A DNA stretch of 53,161 bases from Saccoglossus kowalevskii (GCF_000003605.2 NW_003142305.1:307259-360419), one strand, 5' to 3'. Positions 24,492 through 39,400 are shown, counted from the first letter of the stretch. A program made the numbers and translations. The notes: generated by a model not told the origin, from the letters alone.

Positions 24492-27400
24492 CTAATAAAT
24501 CAAACAGGGTAATTAAAGTTATTTTAAGTATTTAAAAAATGCAATTAAATAGTTATGTGGTAGAAATGCATATGAATAAATACTATATCTCTGTAAACTC
24601 ACTAATACGATTAAAGTGCTGTTTCAATATTATGATTCCTATGAATATTCTGCCCATGAAACAATACTATTACTTTTCTGAAGACATCGAATAATCTTGT
24701 TTCATTTTTAAAAGTGTTCGTATTATAATTTCCCGAGCCAATGATAATGGAAGTATGAAGAAAGCAGTCCATAAGCAGTTATTTCATTTTGAGAGCAAGT
24801 GAGATTCTTATAACTTAGACACACATACCTACAATGAAAGTACCACTCTAGGAAAGACAAATTCCCTTAACTCACTGAGTGTATATTGTTTACAAATTTT
24901 ACTTAATTTAGGTTCGCTTAAATTTATAATTATAATTGTCCATCCATAATTTCAATTTTGTTATCGTTAATTTTTTGGGGATGCTACCTCACAAATCGCA
25001 TTTTATACATATATTTCAATTGCACAAACACATTTTAGAAATGTGTGAATATCGTGATGCATGTTGTCTTTTATGAAAGTCAATGTTATACCTCCTGTCT
25101 TTTCCCATGGGTTTACTTGTTAGTGTCACTTCCTTTAGTATGATTTCCTTTATATCATAGTGGTAGCTATAGCAACCATAATTGGATGTACGTATGTAAT
25201 GCACATCTCACTCACCTCGGATGCGTCTTGTTCTAGTTTTGAAGCGTCCATGGTAACCATTCCCGCTGATTCCGGCATTGCTATGGAAATGCAAAGCGAC
25301 TCTGCTTCCATATGCCCTATATACTATGACAGGACCTTGTCCACAGAATCGTCTAATTTTATCAGTATACAAGTCGTGCATCTGTGAATCAAATTTATAA
25401 TATTGTGTATATGGTTATACAAACAATATTTACATTTGGCAAATATAAATTGGTTCTTGGACACAATTATAAATTGAAACTGACATATATGGGTATAAAT
25501 AAAATATATAAATATATATTATATTCATAACCAACATAATTTCAGATTCATTATAACATTAGTATTATGAAAGCAATAATAATAATTGTTATTAAATTGA
25601 TTTATTAATCTATGAATAAATGCAAAAAGGGACAACCAGTGTCTATGTTGTATTATACTTGTTACCTCTACGTAATCGTCAACACAGTCATTCGATTCTT
25701 GCAAATCGAAATCTTTGAGTGTTAATATTATTTGTCTGCCAGCAGAAGCGTGGATTTCGAATTCACAGTCTAAGTTGTTGGGGTATTGGTCTGGATAGTT
25801 TGGGCTTTGTACATTCCCACGCAGTCCTGATAATATGTGGTTGGTTACACCACAGCCTGTGACACGAATGAAACAAATATAATGTTATTCCAAACAGGGA
25901 TAGGAATTATATATCTTTTGTAAAACACATTAATTGAAAAGAATTATAGTATTTTTTATCTGCCACCAGCAGTGCTCTTATAATAATATAGTGATTAAAT
26001 CATAGTGGATGCCATACATGATAAACAGCCAAATAAGGACTTATAACTCAAATATACTCATAATTCATTCTATTTACTTTTTGGAGTAAAGCATGTATTG
26101 ATTGCAAAGAGAATCAAAATGACGTAATTGCAGAAAACAGTGGCACGTTTCATTTAAACGACCTTATTTGCTCACCTTCTGAATCAAGAGTGTCATATGC
26201 GATACGGAACCCTGTCTTCTTCGCCCTATCGTCACTCATAAAAACTACTTTGACTTGGTTACTCGAAGACAACCATGTAAAAGGATTTAGTACACCACAA
26301 TATGTGTCCGTTTTTCCAGAAATCACGTCAGTCACCTAAAGGGGAGACACGTGTCTAGCGTAAATAACATTCTTTGATAAATCGGTGGTATTTTGTCCTT
26401 TGAATGTACATTCAGTTAGGAATTTGCATTGTTGTAGATTTATTGTTGATTGAAATTCTCATTGCGGATAGAGTCTGACAAGAAAGTATTAAGGGCGATT
26501 GTACCCGGATGAATGTTGGCCCACAACAGACTTAGCCATGTGGGATATGGATATAGAGTTGCTTCATAAAACGTTGTCTAATACTTAGTAAATGTAATTG
26601 AGTGCTGTGAATAGCATGACCTGAATAAAGTGTCTATTGAATTTCTAGAGCAGTTCGGCATGCTTCCTTCTATTCTCCAGAATAAGAACCTAGAAATCTG
26701 TTGACTGCAACGTACACGCAGATTACATGCAACGTACATATTGTTTCGTCCTCGTTTGTAATATCGAGAAAAGACAACATTTCCGGATCCCATACCTTGA
26801 CGTAGTCATGGTTACATGTGGTTTGAAGCTCTACGTTGAAATCAGTAAACGACAATTTAATGATTTTCGCTGTGTCCACAGTAATCATCGTGACACAGTG
26901 TGCATTGTTTGGGTACTGGTCAGGATAGTTGGGCGAGATTACGACGCCATAATTCGAGGTCATTGTCTTGTTACAGTCTGTAAAAAAGTGAATGTGTTAA
27001 TATATAGAAATAGCTGGGTAACACAATTTATGTCCACTATTTTTTCTTCAACCCCAAAAAAGAAAAGGCTCATTTAAGAATGGAAGAATAGGTTATACGA
27101 AGAAGTATAAATAAGTGTACGTCGTGGGAGTTTGGCTTTTTTATTATTATTAACAAGTATTCATCGTGACATTAGAAGTTGATAGATCGATTTGTGTTGA
27201 CAGCCGTCTACTGAGTGACGTGATTATATGTATAAATGAAAGCATCTGTCATGTTGCCAATCAGCACCAAGAGCGACTCACTGTTGCGTGTCAATTAGTA
27301 AGATATGTCTACATTAAATGCAATGTGAAAATAATAGTGACAGATTGATAATTCATTGACAATCATTATTCTTGTTGGGGTTCAGTATCGGAAGTCATAT

Positions 27401-30400
27401 TTGACGTATTGAACTTATGCTTGTTTTGTTACTAGACGTCATTGTAAGTGATCTATATAACATCGTTTCTTTTTTTTGTAAAATAGTGAAAGTGATAATT
27501 TAGATTACTTTGAGAATAAATGATATTGAAACAATATGATTCATTTGTTTTCCTCCGTGATATGAGACAAAGCTAAGGCTGCTATAATAATTTCATGGCT
27601 ATACGTGGGTATATTGAGTCGTTATATATGTTGTATTTGATGACGGGGTTTAGTCCCCCACTTTATTTATGACATAGTTGCTTATTCCACGAATTATTAT
27701 ACTAGTGTAGTTATAGTATATAAATATAATATTTCCACTGTTGATAAAACCTGCCCCTAGTAGTGTTAGTACTTTTCCTATAGTGAATAATCAAGTGTTT
27801 ATGGACGTATTAGTTGCTATATACATGTATACACACCTACGGGCGGCGGAGGACATGTGTCCATCACACAGCTCTCGCCTTCAAGTGGCTTCGTTGATTG
27901 GTCACACTGGATGTCCGATACAATCGCATTATCAACAGTTTGACAAGTCACTTCTCTGGTCTTAGTGCCAAGTCCACACGTGGTAGAACACTAAAGCAAA
28001 TGATGGTTTGTGAACATTTATCAAAAATCGAATGAGAATATATAATTATACAAAAGAGTAGTTTTTAACAAACAAAAAAACATGCTACCTTTGAAAAGGT
28101 TCCAGTCACCCAAAGTGGCGGACAATCATTGTCATTGCAACCCTCCGAGTCTGTCGGCTTATTTCCGTCACAGTTGTCAACGGTGACGACCTCGAATACT
28201 TGAGGTTCGTTCTCGATAACACACGTAATAACACGCGACCTCGTTCCACCGCCACAAGTCACGTCGCAGTACGACCAATCACCGACTGTCCACCTAATGG
28301 CGAAAGTTTGTGTCAGATATCAGTATACTATAAATGTAAAATGAGAACATAAACATATGCAATGTTCACACAGAAAATTATACATCACCCTCCAAATGAA
28401 GATCAGAGTAATTCGAGCTATTGAATAACACAGAACGTAGATTTAAATAAACATTTCCAATAAGTCGCGCCCTCCAGCGGTGAAGTAGACCTTGTCTGGT
28501 TATATAGTTGTAGTCGCCATTTAAAATACAGCAATCTGGAAATATTACTTGTTAATGACAGACATTCTCAAATCAAAATAATAGAAAAGTTGTTTCAGCC
28601 ACTCACGCCAGAGAAGCGTTCGTCACAAGAGGGCGCGACTTGTTGGATCGATGTAAAATACAGATGGTATACAGTACTTACGATGCTGGACAGTTGTGCA
28701 CATTACAAGTGACAGGTTGGGAATTATCCGGTTTACTGTTTTCGTCACAAAATGCGAAATCGACCTCTGTGTCATCGTCATCACGAGTACATCGCAAAAT
28801 GTATTGTTTATATCCTATACAGAACAGATAGACATAAGTAAGTTCTAGCATTTAGAAAGGGAATTGAGATAATAATATTTAGGTAGTCTGAATAGTATAC
28901 CCCGAATGTTTTTCAAAGGATATTTTGGTATACATATTTAATTATATCAACATAAGATATTTAAAGAATGACTTAACAGCATCTACTTCATTGACGCACA
29001 GTAGCCTTACCTGTTCCACATGATTTACTGCAAACACCAAGCGCAACGTCCCAACTGAAGGTGACTGTATTGACCTCATTCTGGTCATTCAATGGAACGT
29101 AATACTCATAGCTGACATCCGGGGCAACACCGGCGTATTGCTCATCACTAAATCGTCGATAAACCTACAAACAATGGACGCAAGCAAGAGTTAGTAGGTA
29201 TTTCAAATCAATAAATGATATTATAATTGAATGGTTTAATAAATAAACATGTTACTAAAATGTTACACCGGAGTGTAATATACGCATAAGTTATTATTAT
29301 CTTTTTATTCAGTATTTTGATGATTGTTTTACCATAACTTCAGAAGTTAGCATATTCAGTTAAGAGTTTTGATGCGATTGCTTTTAAACTGTGAAATTAA
29401 ATATGTCTCCTAACCTGCATATTAATATCAACATTCGTGGGACCTGCAATAGTCAATGTTTCCAACGTAGAGGAGCTCTCCAAGTGAAACGCTGTCGTAC
29501 CATAGTTGTATATGCCACTTGATGCCAGTCGTCCATTTCCACTGAATACGTAAGTACCTTCGATCTTTGCGGCTATAAACATCAAATATGTTTTGAATTT
29601 TATTAAATATTATAATAAATTTTATTGTGGTAGATATAGTATAGTATGTCAATGGCAATCGAATACACGAAGTTATCCAAATATGCTACATAATTTCACA
29701 TGATTGTAAATACGCACAATGTAACGAAAATTATATCATTTTCATATAATATTTGACATATGAGCTACACAACAATATTTTTATATTGTAATACGTAATT
29801 AAGTATTACTCAACTCACCGATATGACAGTATCGGTTAGTATCCATAACTGTAATCGATGTGGCACCAGCTGGTATTGTAACAAACGTTACATATACTGA
29901 AAATACATGTACATATATGTCATTCATAGTGTATGTATTGTTTTAGTTCTAGATATATGACGTAATGCTCTACTTATATAATGCAAGAAGAATTGCGTCT
30001 TAATTAGTTAGTCAATAATACCATTTAGAAACACACATTCCATTACGTCCAATGCCGGAACGTCGAACGATTCCTATCCTTAAAACGTCTGAAAAATCGT
30101 CATAATATAAAGTACAACTTCCTTCTCTTCAAACGAAAGGTTTCCGTTTTTAATATACAGTACCTGCTTTTTGCCCGTCTCTGTATTCACCCGACTCGAC
30201 TTTGCATGACGTCCCATTTCCGTCACAGACGCCGCACCGATCAAAGATTCCTTCTGAATCCAGTATACCATTGCATCCAAATGTCTAAATTAGTTAAAGA
30301 ATTGACCATTAGAAACTCGTAGGGGTGACAAGGATTCAAAACAAATTGCACAGAAAACAATTATAGGAAAAAGTCATGCAGGGATTAATATCAAGCACGT

Positions 30401-33400
30401 CTAAATCTTAGGGGGGGGGGTATTTGACACAGTAGAAAAAATACAGCAAATTAATCATGGAAACAAAAACATTGCACAAAATAAAGTGAAGGACAAAACT
30501 ATTTTGCACAGTTTCCCCTCCATCAACCCTCCAAGCGTTATCTCAGTAGTGGCAAACAAAACAAGTATGGACAGGGGCATGTATAAATCAAGTATATCTG
30601 TCAACAGCAGAATGTATGAACAATTATTATAATGCATGCATTCGAAACTAATTGTTTCAACAAGTAGTTTGTAAGCTGATAAAGCTCTCCTGTACTACTG
30701 TGTTGGCGAGCAGTACAGTAGAAAAGTACAGAGAAAATATTACGTATATTACAATCAAAGGAAACTGTGTAGAGCTTTCGTTTAAATACGGAACATACAC
30801 AATTATTGGTGTTTTATAAAAACAAATATCTCAAAAATCCGCTCAGAAGTTTTTATGAGATATTGCTTACGCAGGATAATGAGTATTGCTTATACAAGGC
30901 GAGATGAAAAATAGTATGCAAATTTACTTCTTAATATGCACGCGCATTATCAATATTTCTCTTAGGTGCTTCGTACGCACAAGGGAACTAATATTGTACA
31001 CATTTGATTGCATTTTACCTGAAGAAACCCAATAGCATTTCGTACCGAATGTTAATCACAAACATTGAATAATCTCACTGAGTTGTTATATATGTACATA
31101 CCACACACTCTCCACTCAGGCACAACTTGTTCTGCATTGAGTTGCCATATGAACAGCGTGTTCCGTCAATAAATTGCCCGAAATTCATATAGAAAGCAGA
31201 AGAGGCAAGGCAGCTATGACGACAAAAGTCTCCGGTCTCTAAAACAATTGCAATATGATATATACTTAAAAGTTTAGACAGTGGGACAGTGGAAAAACGT
31301 GGTGAAAATTGATCTGTGGTTCACACATGCTCTATAAGTTACTAAGCATACCACAATAACAATCACCAGGAAGATTAGCTGTAAGCGAATATAAGACAAG
31401 GCAATGTTCGTCTACGGGGTTGCCCTTGCGTCAATTTTCCTATTATGCTTTTTTTTTTAACTCTTTCGACTATTGAAAACACCGTTTTTTTAGACTTTTA
31501 GTCACGCGAACGCCCTGTGAATTGCACAGGGCGTTCGTAACGCTGTAATAAGCTAGACTATTGCGTCCCGGTTTTTATTCACATGCCTTTGTATTCCATC
31601 TACGAATAATTATAACCACAGAAACGGTTTCGGTAACAAACTATATAGGCCGTTGTATACATATGATTTATTAGTAACTTTCATAGAATGTCTTTATGGT
31701 GTTCGAATTATCCTGCAATCACTCACAACTTGTCAATTGTGTCATGAAAAAGTTCGACTACCAATCCCTATTTTATCCATGGTTCCCAGGAGTCATTGGC
31801 AGACCATCTGGAGCGATGTATGGGTTGGAATATGTACTGATCTCAAAGTATACAGTTAAGATAATGGTTTTGTTTTCTCACTATCAACCCTCAGCGGTTC
31901 AGATAGTGTAACACAGCTGGTCTGAACATATCTAGTTTATATTTACCTATTGCAGGATAATACGATTCCCAATTGTACAGGTTCCCATATATCGGAACAC
32001 TGTCATATTCCGAACATTGTTCGGAAGCAAACTGGCTTTGTGGAGTGGAGCATTCCTGAAATGAAAATAAGTATATTGTCAGAGTAGGTGGTTTCGTAGA
32101 ACGTTACGAGAAAAGTAAATAAAAATCAAGAAGAGCAGAATGGGAGTGGATGAGGAAGTACTAACCTGCATATTGCACATTTGATACATAACATCAATAC
32201 CTTGGCAAGGCAAGCCGCCGTAAGCTGGTCTAAAAAGTAAATAGAACATTGTTATGGAAAGATTCAGCATTTGACATATATCCAACCGTTGATTTGTTAC
32301 TAATATTGTAACCCAGTCTAGCTCATTCAGTTGTTATTATAACTCAGTTTCACTCATTCAGTTGTCATTGTAACTCAGTTTCACTCATTCAGTTGTCAAT
32401 GTAATTCCGTCTCACTATGCTGTCATTGTAACTCAGTCTAACTCATTCAGTTGTCATTGTAACTCAGTCTCACTCATTCAGTTGTCATTGTAACTCAGTC
32501 TCACTAATTCAGTTGTCATTGAAACTCAGTCTCAGTCATTCAGTTGTCATGTAACTCAGTCTCACTCATTCAGTTGGCATTGTAACTCAGTCTCACTCAT
32601 ATAGTTGTTCTTGTATCTTAGTAGTCTCACTTATTATGTTGTCATTGTACCTCAGACTAACTCATTCAGTTGTCATTGCAACTTAGTCTCACTCATTCAG
32701 TTGTTTCACCGAAACCTGTGTCATTGTAACTTAGTCCCACCAAACCACGTGTCACTGAAACTTACACAGGGTTGTCGCAGTATCTTCTTCTAGACTGAAC
32801 ACCGCCACCACAGGTCCTCGAACATTCAGAGAACGCCTCCTCCCAATCCGAAAATCCACCATCAACGGCATCGGGGCCATCGTCTCCGTATTCAACACAC
32901 GTGGCGTGCATACACCACTATGGTGGTAGAATAAATGAAATTAGGAAACAACTGATTTATTATTTTCAAATAAATGTGTACAGGATTACATTCTGAAGAA
33001 AACATAAACTTATCTATATTTATATAGTTACGTTTTAGAAAGTATGTTGTATACGTATGTTGTAACAAATGCAACCCCACAAAATATAGCTTTATGTTGC
33101 TTATTTTGATCTAACCAGGAGAAACGATGTAGTGAAGTTGTGTTTGTTGTATTTGTACTTGCCATTCCATCTCCACAGTGCGTTCCGTCCATTTTAGGGG
33201 TGGATTTGGAGATGCAGGAGACGCTTCCCTCACTAAGGCGGCACCAGACAGAGTCACAATCACTCTATAAATTGGCAATACAGGCGATTTATAAGTTACA
33301 TAGCAAAATACTAAAAAAAACGAATTATGAATTGAAATACAATAATTTGCTAATCTATTGCACGAATAGAGATATTACCCAACAGCCTAATTCAAAAAGA

Positions 33401-36400
33401 TCAGTCGGCAAACTTGAAATCTAGTGATCTAGGGGAGATAATATCTAAATGGTCATTTGAAATATCAGATAGTATACTAATTGATAATAACAGTTCAACT
33501 TGCTTACCTGTTTTTGAATACAGGAAGATGCACCACTACCGTACATCAACTGGCATTGTTGATCAGCATTATATAGTTGACCCGGATACATATCTGATTG
33601 GAAATTGATCACATTGCCTTCAAAGGGATTGTCATCTAGACATGACGCTCCACTGAATAATATAAAATATTAAGAACTAAATTTCTACACTTAAAGGTTT
33701 AAAGTACTCTGATTTTCAATATGCAGAATATGAACGTGTCTGAACATGATCGAATTACTAAACTCGGAGTGTGTTCAATATATGGATCCCAAGCATTTGT
33801 TTACTTAAAAGCACGAAATTAATGCTTTATCTCTTTGAATATATATTATCGTGTTTGATTTGTTGATGACGAACAAACATAATATTATGGGGTATTTAAT
33901 GATGTTAACTGGAAATGTTTGACATAATAAAAGCAAAATACAATCGTTTATTGAAAGGTTCATACGTATATAGTGATTGTAAGTACTGTACGATAGTGAT
34001 AAAATCAACGTACCGTAGAAAATAATCGAAGTAGATAGCGCTACATGCAGACCATGCGAATATGCCATTTCCTGATGCCAACTGACTTGCCATAATGTTT
34101 TGGTTATTGGGACATTCATTGCTATGGCCATCGTGCGACATACCCAGGCTGCAGTGTTGGATTGACGGAAAGTTTATAAAATAATGTGATTGAAACAATA
34201 ATTAACAACAAATCTGTTTTTCTATATTCGATTGTTTTGAAAATATACCGACGTGTTTGTTTTCGCATATGTTGTAGCCAAGAAAGACGCCCTCATCTAT
34301 TTGTCTGATCCATAAATACGAAATACAAAATGGACACAGATGCAAAAACAAATAAAACTTACTTATGTCCAATTTCGTGGGTTATGGTGAATGCAGTGCC
34401 TAACCCTGTGTCTTCGTTGATATTACATTGTAAAAATGGTTCACAGCACCCACTCACAGCAGCCAGACCAAGTAAATTACTACCGGTTTCTGATTCAAAA
34501 TCAGTTGTAAGGTCATGTCTAAAAGGGATATGAATATTACTAAGACGAGCAATAAGACATCTGTAGTTCGAGCCTCGACGTAAGTAAAGGCCGTCATTAC
34601 AAAATATGAATACGTTACCATGACAAAACATTAAAACTAATTTCTACTACAAATAGCCTACAAACTTACGTCCTATATAAATTCAAGGTGAAAAATTGTC
34701 ATTGCGTTTCTAGAGTCGAATGTTATTGTTGAAAAAAAATCACACTCCTTATCTATCCACGCAGCTTAAGGACCTGGGAATTTGTTTTTCTTACACGCTG
34801 CACACTGACTTCGTGCTCTGATAAATTTTAAATTTTGCGAAATTTATTTGACTAATTACACCTTATTCGGTTGAGTAACATGCATGTGACTACCATATGG
34901 TATATTTCACTGCCACGCCATCAAATACCTGTAAAGTCCAGTTATTGGATACATCTATATTCAACATGAACGCATCAGTGTCTTTCTTAATTTAAAGTTG
35001 GGTTAACCTCGAGAACATGTTGTGCAATCGCAGTACTATGTACTTAATGTGTAAAACGCGAAAATGAATATTAACCTGGTTAGAAGAACGGCGTCATCAA
35101 AATGCTGAGGATCGTTATCGTCCCCAGTGTTCATGGATTGTTGCCAAGTACAGAAAGAATTGAGAGTCATTCCAGCATCTTCGCTTACATCTAACTGGGT
35201 CTGTACAGATAAGAGCAAAAAGTATAATACAATGGGCTACTTTCAGTAAGGGCTATTCACAGTCGGTGCAACTTATTAAAGAAGCAATTTGAAAATGTAA
35301 TATCGTTGTTTGATATGAATAAATACATTGGACTAAGATATAACATCACCTGAAAACTCTTCTATCACGTATCTGAGGTTTCGTTCGATGAAACGTTGGT
35401 ATGTACAGTAACAATCAATGTACATGTGTATTTGAGTTTTGTATCTAACAAACACTGATGTGTGTCTTGCAAACGCAGTGTATTTATTGATGATAAATCT
35501 TAATGCGATTTGGTCTACAGTACGGAATGTCGAACTACAATATTAGAGCATACATCTATATAGTAGCTGCTGACAAACATAGAAATAAATAACATCGAAT
35601 AGTTATCTCAATATTATGTATTTTTATTAGCATTTTCATAACGCATTTATTAATTCATAAACTCAGAATAGAAAATAGTTCTAAGCAATTAAATTAAACA
35701 ATCAATGATGTGCATCAACTACGATACATATATAACGAGCTTACCTCAGAAGTCTCAAGAATTATCAATCTTGTCAGGTGGACGGGTAACTCTGTACCAA
35801 GAGAGCTATCTAAGAACAGACCAGCCACCTAAATCAATTAGAAGTGTGTTACCTTTAGCGTTCTCACTGCACGATAATCTCCATGCCAATGTGACTAATG
35901 TCCTAATATTGTTATCTATATCGTATCTAACATGATTCAAAACAATTTTTCAGTAAATATATTCGTTATATCCTCACGTGTCTATAACAATTGTTTCAGT
36001 CACATGACATTTACAATTTTATTAGGAGAACGGTACATAGTTTGCACTTACAATGTTCATTAAAGTCAATACGTATTGTTCTAATGCACTCCCATGGAAA
36101 GAGTACATTTCACTGTCTGCAACGACCAACAACTCCAAATGTTTTGGTGAATTACGAGAAACCTGTCTACGTTGGATGTCCATTACTATATTCTTCTCTG
36201 AGTAACAAAAACAATCAATAAGCGTTACATCTAATAGTTGTATATATCCCAAAGCTCCACAGCTATCCAGCGTCTCATTCGTACTGCATAGTATTATGAT
36301 TCAATAATATGTTTACTATGATGATATGATGTAAATCCAATACCGAAAATCACTATACAACAGGTAGTATGTAATTATGTAATAAAAATATTAGTTGCTT

Positions 36401-39400
36401 TATGGCAATGTTTGGTAAACAAAAATTATTAGTAAAGTAGTTACAAGGTGAAATCCGGCAAAAGGAAAATTCGATAAAAGAGCAGGTAATGGATCTCAGC
36501 GCCGCCATTTTTTAAGGCATGAATGGAACAATATATGCGAAATGAGAATTACCATAAAGAGTAGAAACAATTTGAGAATCGAGAGTTGTAAACGGGATGA
36601 AAGCTGCATGTTATTGATGCCATGTGTAATGTACAGGTAATCTATTTCCGTTGTACGTGCGCTGAATCTTTAATACTTACCAACAGTACCCATAGTGCCA
36701 CAGAAGTCACCATGACTATCTCGTTTAAATACGACATGTCTATTGCTGACGCCCCGGCGCATGCGTGAATGAACTTTCTGCCGCAATGGTTGGACGATCA
36801 AGTCGTGGGAACCGTGTTTTATAACACCGCTCTAAAACACAAAATACTTATAAGTTAACTAATTGCACATATGTTTGTTTGTTTTTTTCCTTTGGAGGGT
36901 GAGATTTTCCTGTGTGTGTGTTGTTTTCGAGATATGTTTTATGTGTGCTCGGAAAAATTGGAAATGGTCAGTGTAAACGTGTTAAAGTTTGAGTAATGTG
37001 TTGCGCCTTTTGTCTTTAGTTCATTATTTTATTTTTGACTCGCTAAATGATTTGACTTATTCAAGGCAGGAAAGGCCTAAATGCAATATTCGTATCAATA
37101 TAATGCAACAGTTTAGGTGGATATATAGAGACGTCGTAACTATCAACATTGTTGACAGACCGCAACAGCGCAATATCCATCATCCAGTACAATGTGACGA
37201 AATTTGAGTGGTTCATATACAAATATGTAACCTGGGACTACACGTAATCACCTGTAAACACGTGGTTTGTCTACTACAAGACAAGTTTGAATAAAACCTT
37301 GTAACCTAGTTCTTTATTTCTCAATACTCAGAGCTGCTCTATAGTATAACCAAATATTCTTGATTAACTATGTTCCATTTTCTATAACTCTCTCAAACTA
37401 AGTTAGCATCTATCTGTGTATTCATGTGGTATGACTCAATGGTCAATGTGTATTTATGTAGAATTCGAACTGTCATACAGATTATAAGTACAATGGCACA
37501 AGTAATATATATTTCAATGCACAATTGTGCATGCTTATTGTGTTAAAACTTGTATGTATCTTTATGCTCACCATTCCATCAGACATGCAGAGAGCTACAC
37601 TTGAAAGATTTGATCCATGGACATCACCATGGTAGCAAGAATGATCTGTAGGAAGGTTGTGTGATACAGATCCATCTCGTCCGAATCGCTGAACCAGAAA
37701 TCCGGGAGCCAGAAGATCTACAACATGAAAAGATAAACACTATGGAATCAATCGACGTTAGTAATTCTTAAGAAAAGTAAACTACCCACTAGTACCACAT
37801 ACATATAACACTGAGCGATGACTTTAGTGAGGTTAGTGAGCATCAAGCATAAAATTTCGAATATTAATTCGAGGTGTTTGGTGACATCGTCTTACAATAC
37901 ACAGTACGCATAACTTACCTGTGTTCTTCTTCAGATGCAGTTGTAGGGATTCTCCAAATGCATCAAACGTCAAGTGCAGATGGTCGCCACGTTTACCGTC
38001 ATGGAAGTTGTTGGTGATGTCTATCTCCGATGGTGTTGTTATTTCATAAGCAGGAGCTACAGAAAATACAGTATAAAATTCGTCAGATCGAAACTGAATG
38101 TTGTTTGGAAATACAGCAGTCATTCTTGGTAACTGACAACTGAACCTAGAATGGTATAGTATGAGGATAAAATACAAGCCGATATTATGTATTACCTTCA
38201 TCTGGCGAGGACACTCCGAAATGATATTTGAGCTCGTCTTCAGTCATGGTCAAATGAATCTATCAATAAATGCATGCTCTCATTTATTATGTTGTTCATT
38301 TTGTAAATAAAAATATGTTTAACATGTGTTAACTTAGACCGTTTTGACGCAGTGTGTCCCAACTAAATAATTATGGTAATTTTATTTAGACCAAAAAATA
38401 TGAATAGCAAAAAATTATATTTAATATCTTTTTGAATACGCATTGAATTCGTGGTTGTGTGGAGTATACAGAATTCGGATGTGAGACATTGTGATATATA
38501 AATGTATCGATGAACTTAATCATAAATCATAGCCCAATGAGGACGTGTTTTTGATCACACAATCATGACTCAAAGAAAGTGTACAGTTGTTATAGTCTAT
38601 ACCTTTTTGTGGGCAAATAAAGATTCTATTCTGTATTATGGATGTATTTTTAGATATGATATATCGTTCTCTATGGTTGGAAATGTGTAGATAGTATTGG
38701 AAGAGAATGAGGCCTTTTATTGTGAACCACTGTTTATCGCGTATATTTAATTTATTTTAATTTTCAAATATGAGATACGAGGAGAGTTCAGAAGCAGTGG
38801 TAGACAAGTCATTATGCGTAAAAATTACCATGGGAGAGATAAGTGTTGGGTGTAGCCCGATGTCCCGTGGTGTTAACTACTTATACACTATGTTTTTACT
38901 TAATTTGAAGTACTATGCAAGATTTTTTATTCAAGAAATCATTCTCTAACTAAATTCCACTATCTGATTGCTTCCTAGTGCTGCAAATCAATTGACCGGT
39001 GTACAAAACACGTTATAGCACTTTTTGGCCCCTCGACATTGTTCTAACCATGTCTTTATTAACCGGTTGGAAACTCAAACCAATGGAAGATTTTTTAGGC
39101 TGAACTTGTAAAGAGTGATTTACACCTTTTTTTAGACTGATGTAACCTTAGTTGAAAAAAAGACCATTCTGTGTAATGAACTGTTAAATGATGAATGTAA
39201 TGCTGGGTTACATCTTGTTACTGGGATACTTCTGTTAGAGAATTAATATTAGGACCACAGATTGTTTCGCTCTGTCACTACACACAAAGCTGATTTAAGA
39301 TCAACCGAAGCCGAGTTAGATGCATGCTCACTCATCTCTATGTTTCTAAAATTAGATAGTTTGCAATCAAAAACAGAAAAACAAAATCTTCCCAGTGTAA

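Noticed and set aside
27837-27840. Alternative donor GTAGGT four bases upstream (exon ending at 27841).
   Set aside because: It gives phase 0, and the next exon would then read into a stop within six codons; the GTGTGT donor restores the CUB frame.
36752-36766. NRF1-like GCGCATGCGTG at 36.75 kb.
   Set aside because: It lies inside the propeptide exon, where it encodes the basic SRMRRG segment; coding constraint explains it.
37833-38201. A 122-codon minus-strand open frame starting with a hydrophobic [15 protein letters not shown] segment.
   Set aside because: It is intron read-through into the prodomain exon 37919-38056. The splice junction at 38056/38057 fits exon 2 in phase 1, and its end runs past the donor.
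38196-38247. Translation start at the ATG in ADAMTS exon 2.
   Set aside because: It would leave a secreted protease with no signal peptide. The preceding AG at 38260 and an in-frame IHLT favour splicing from an upstream exon.
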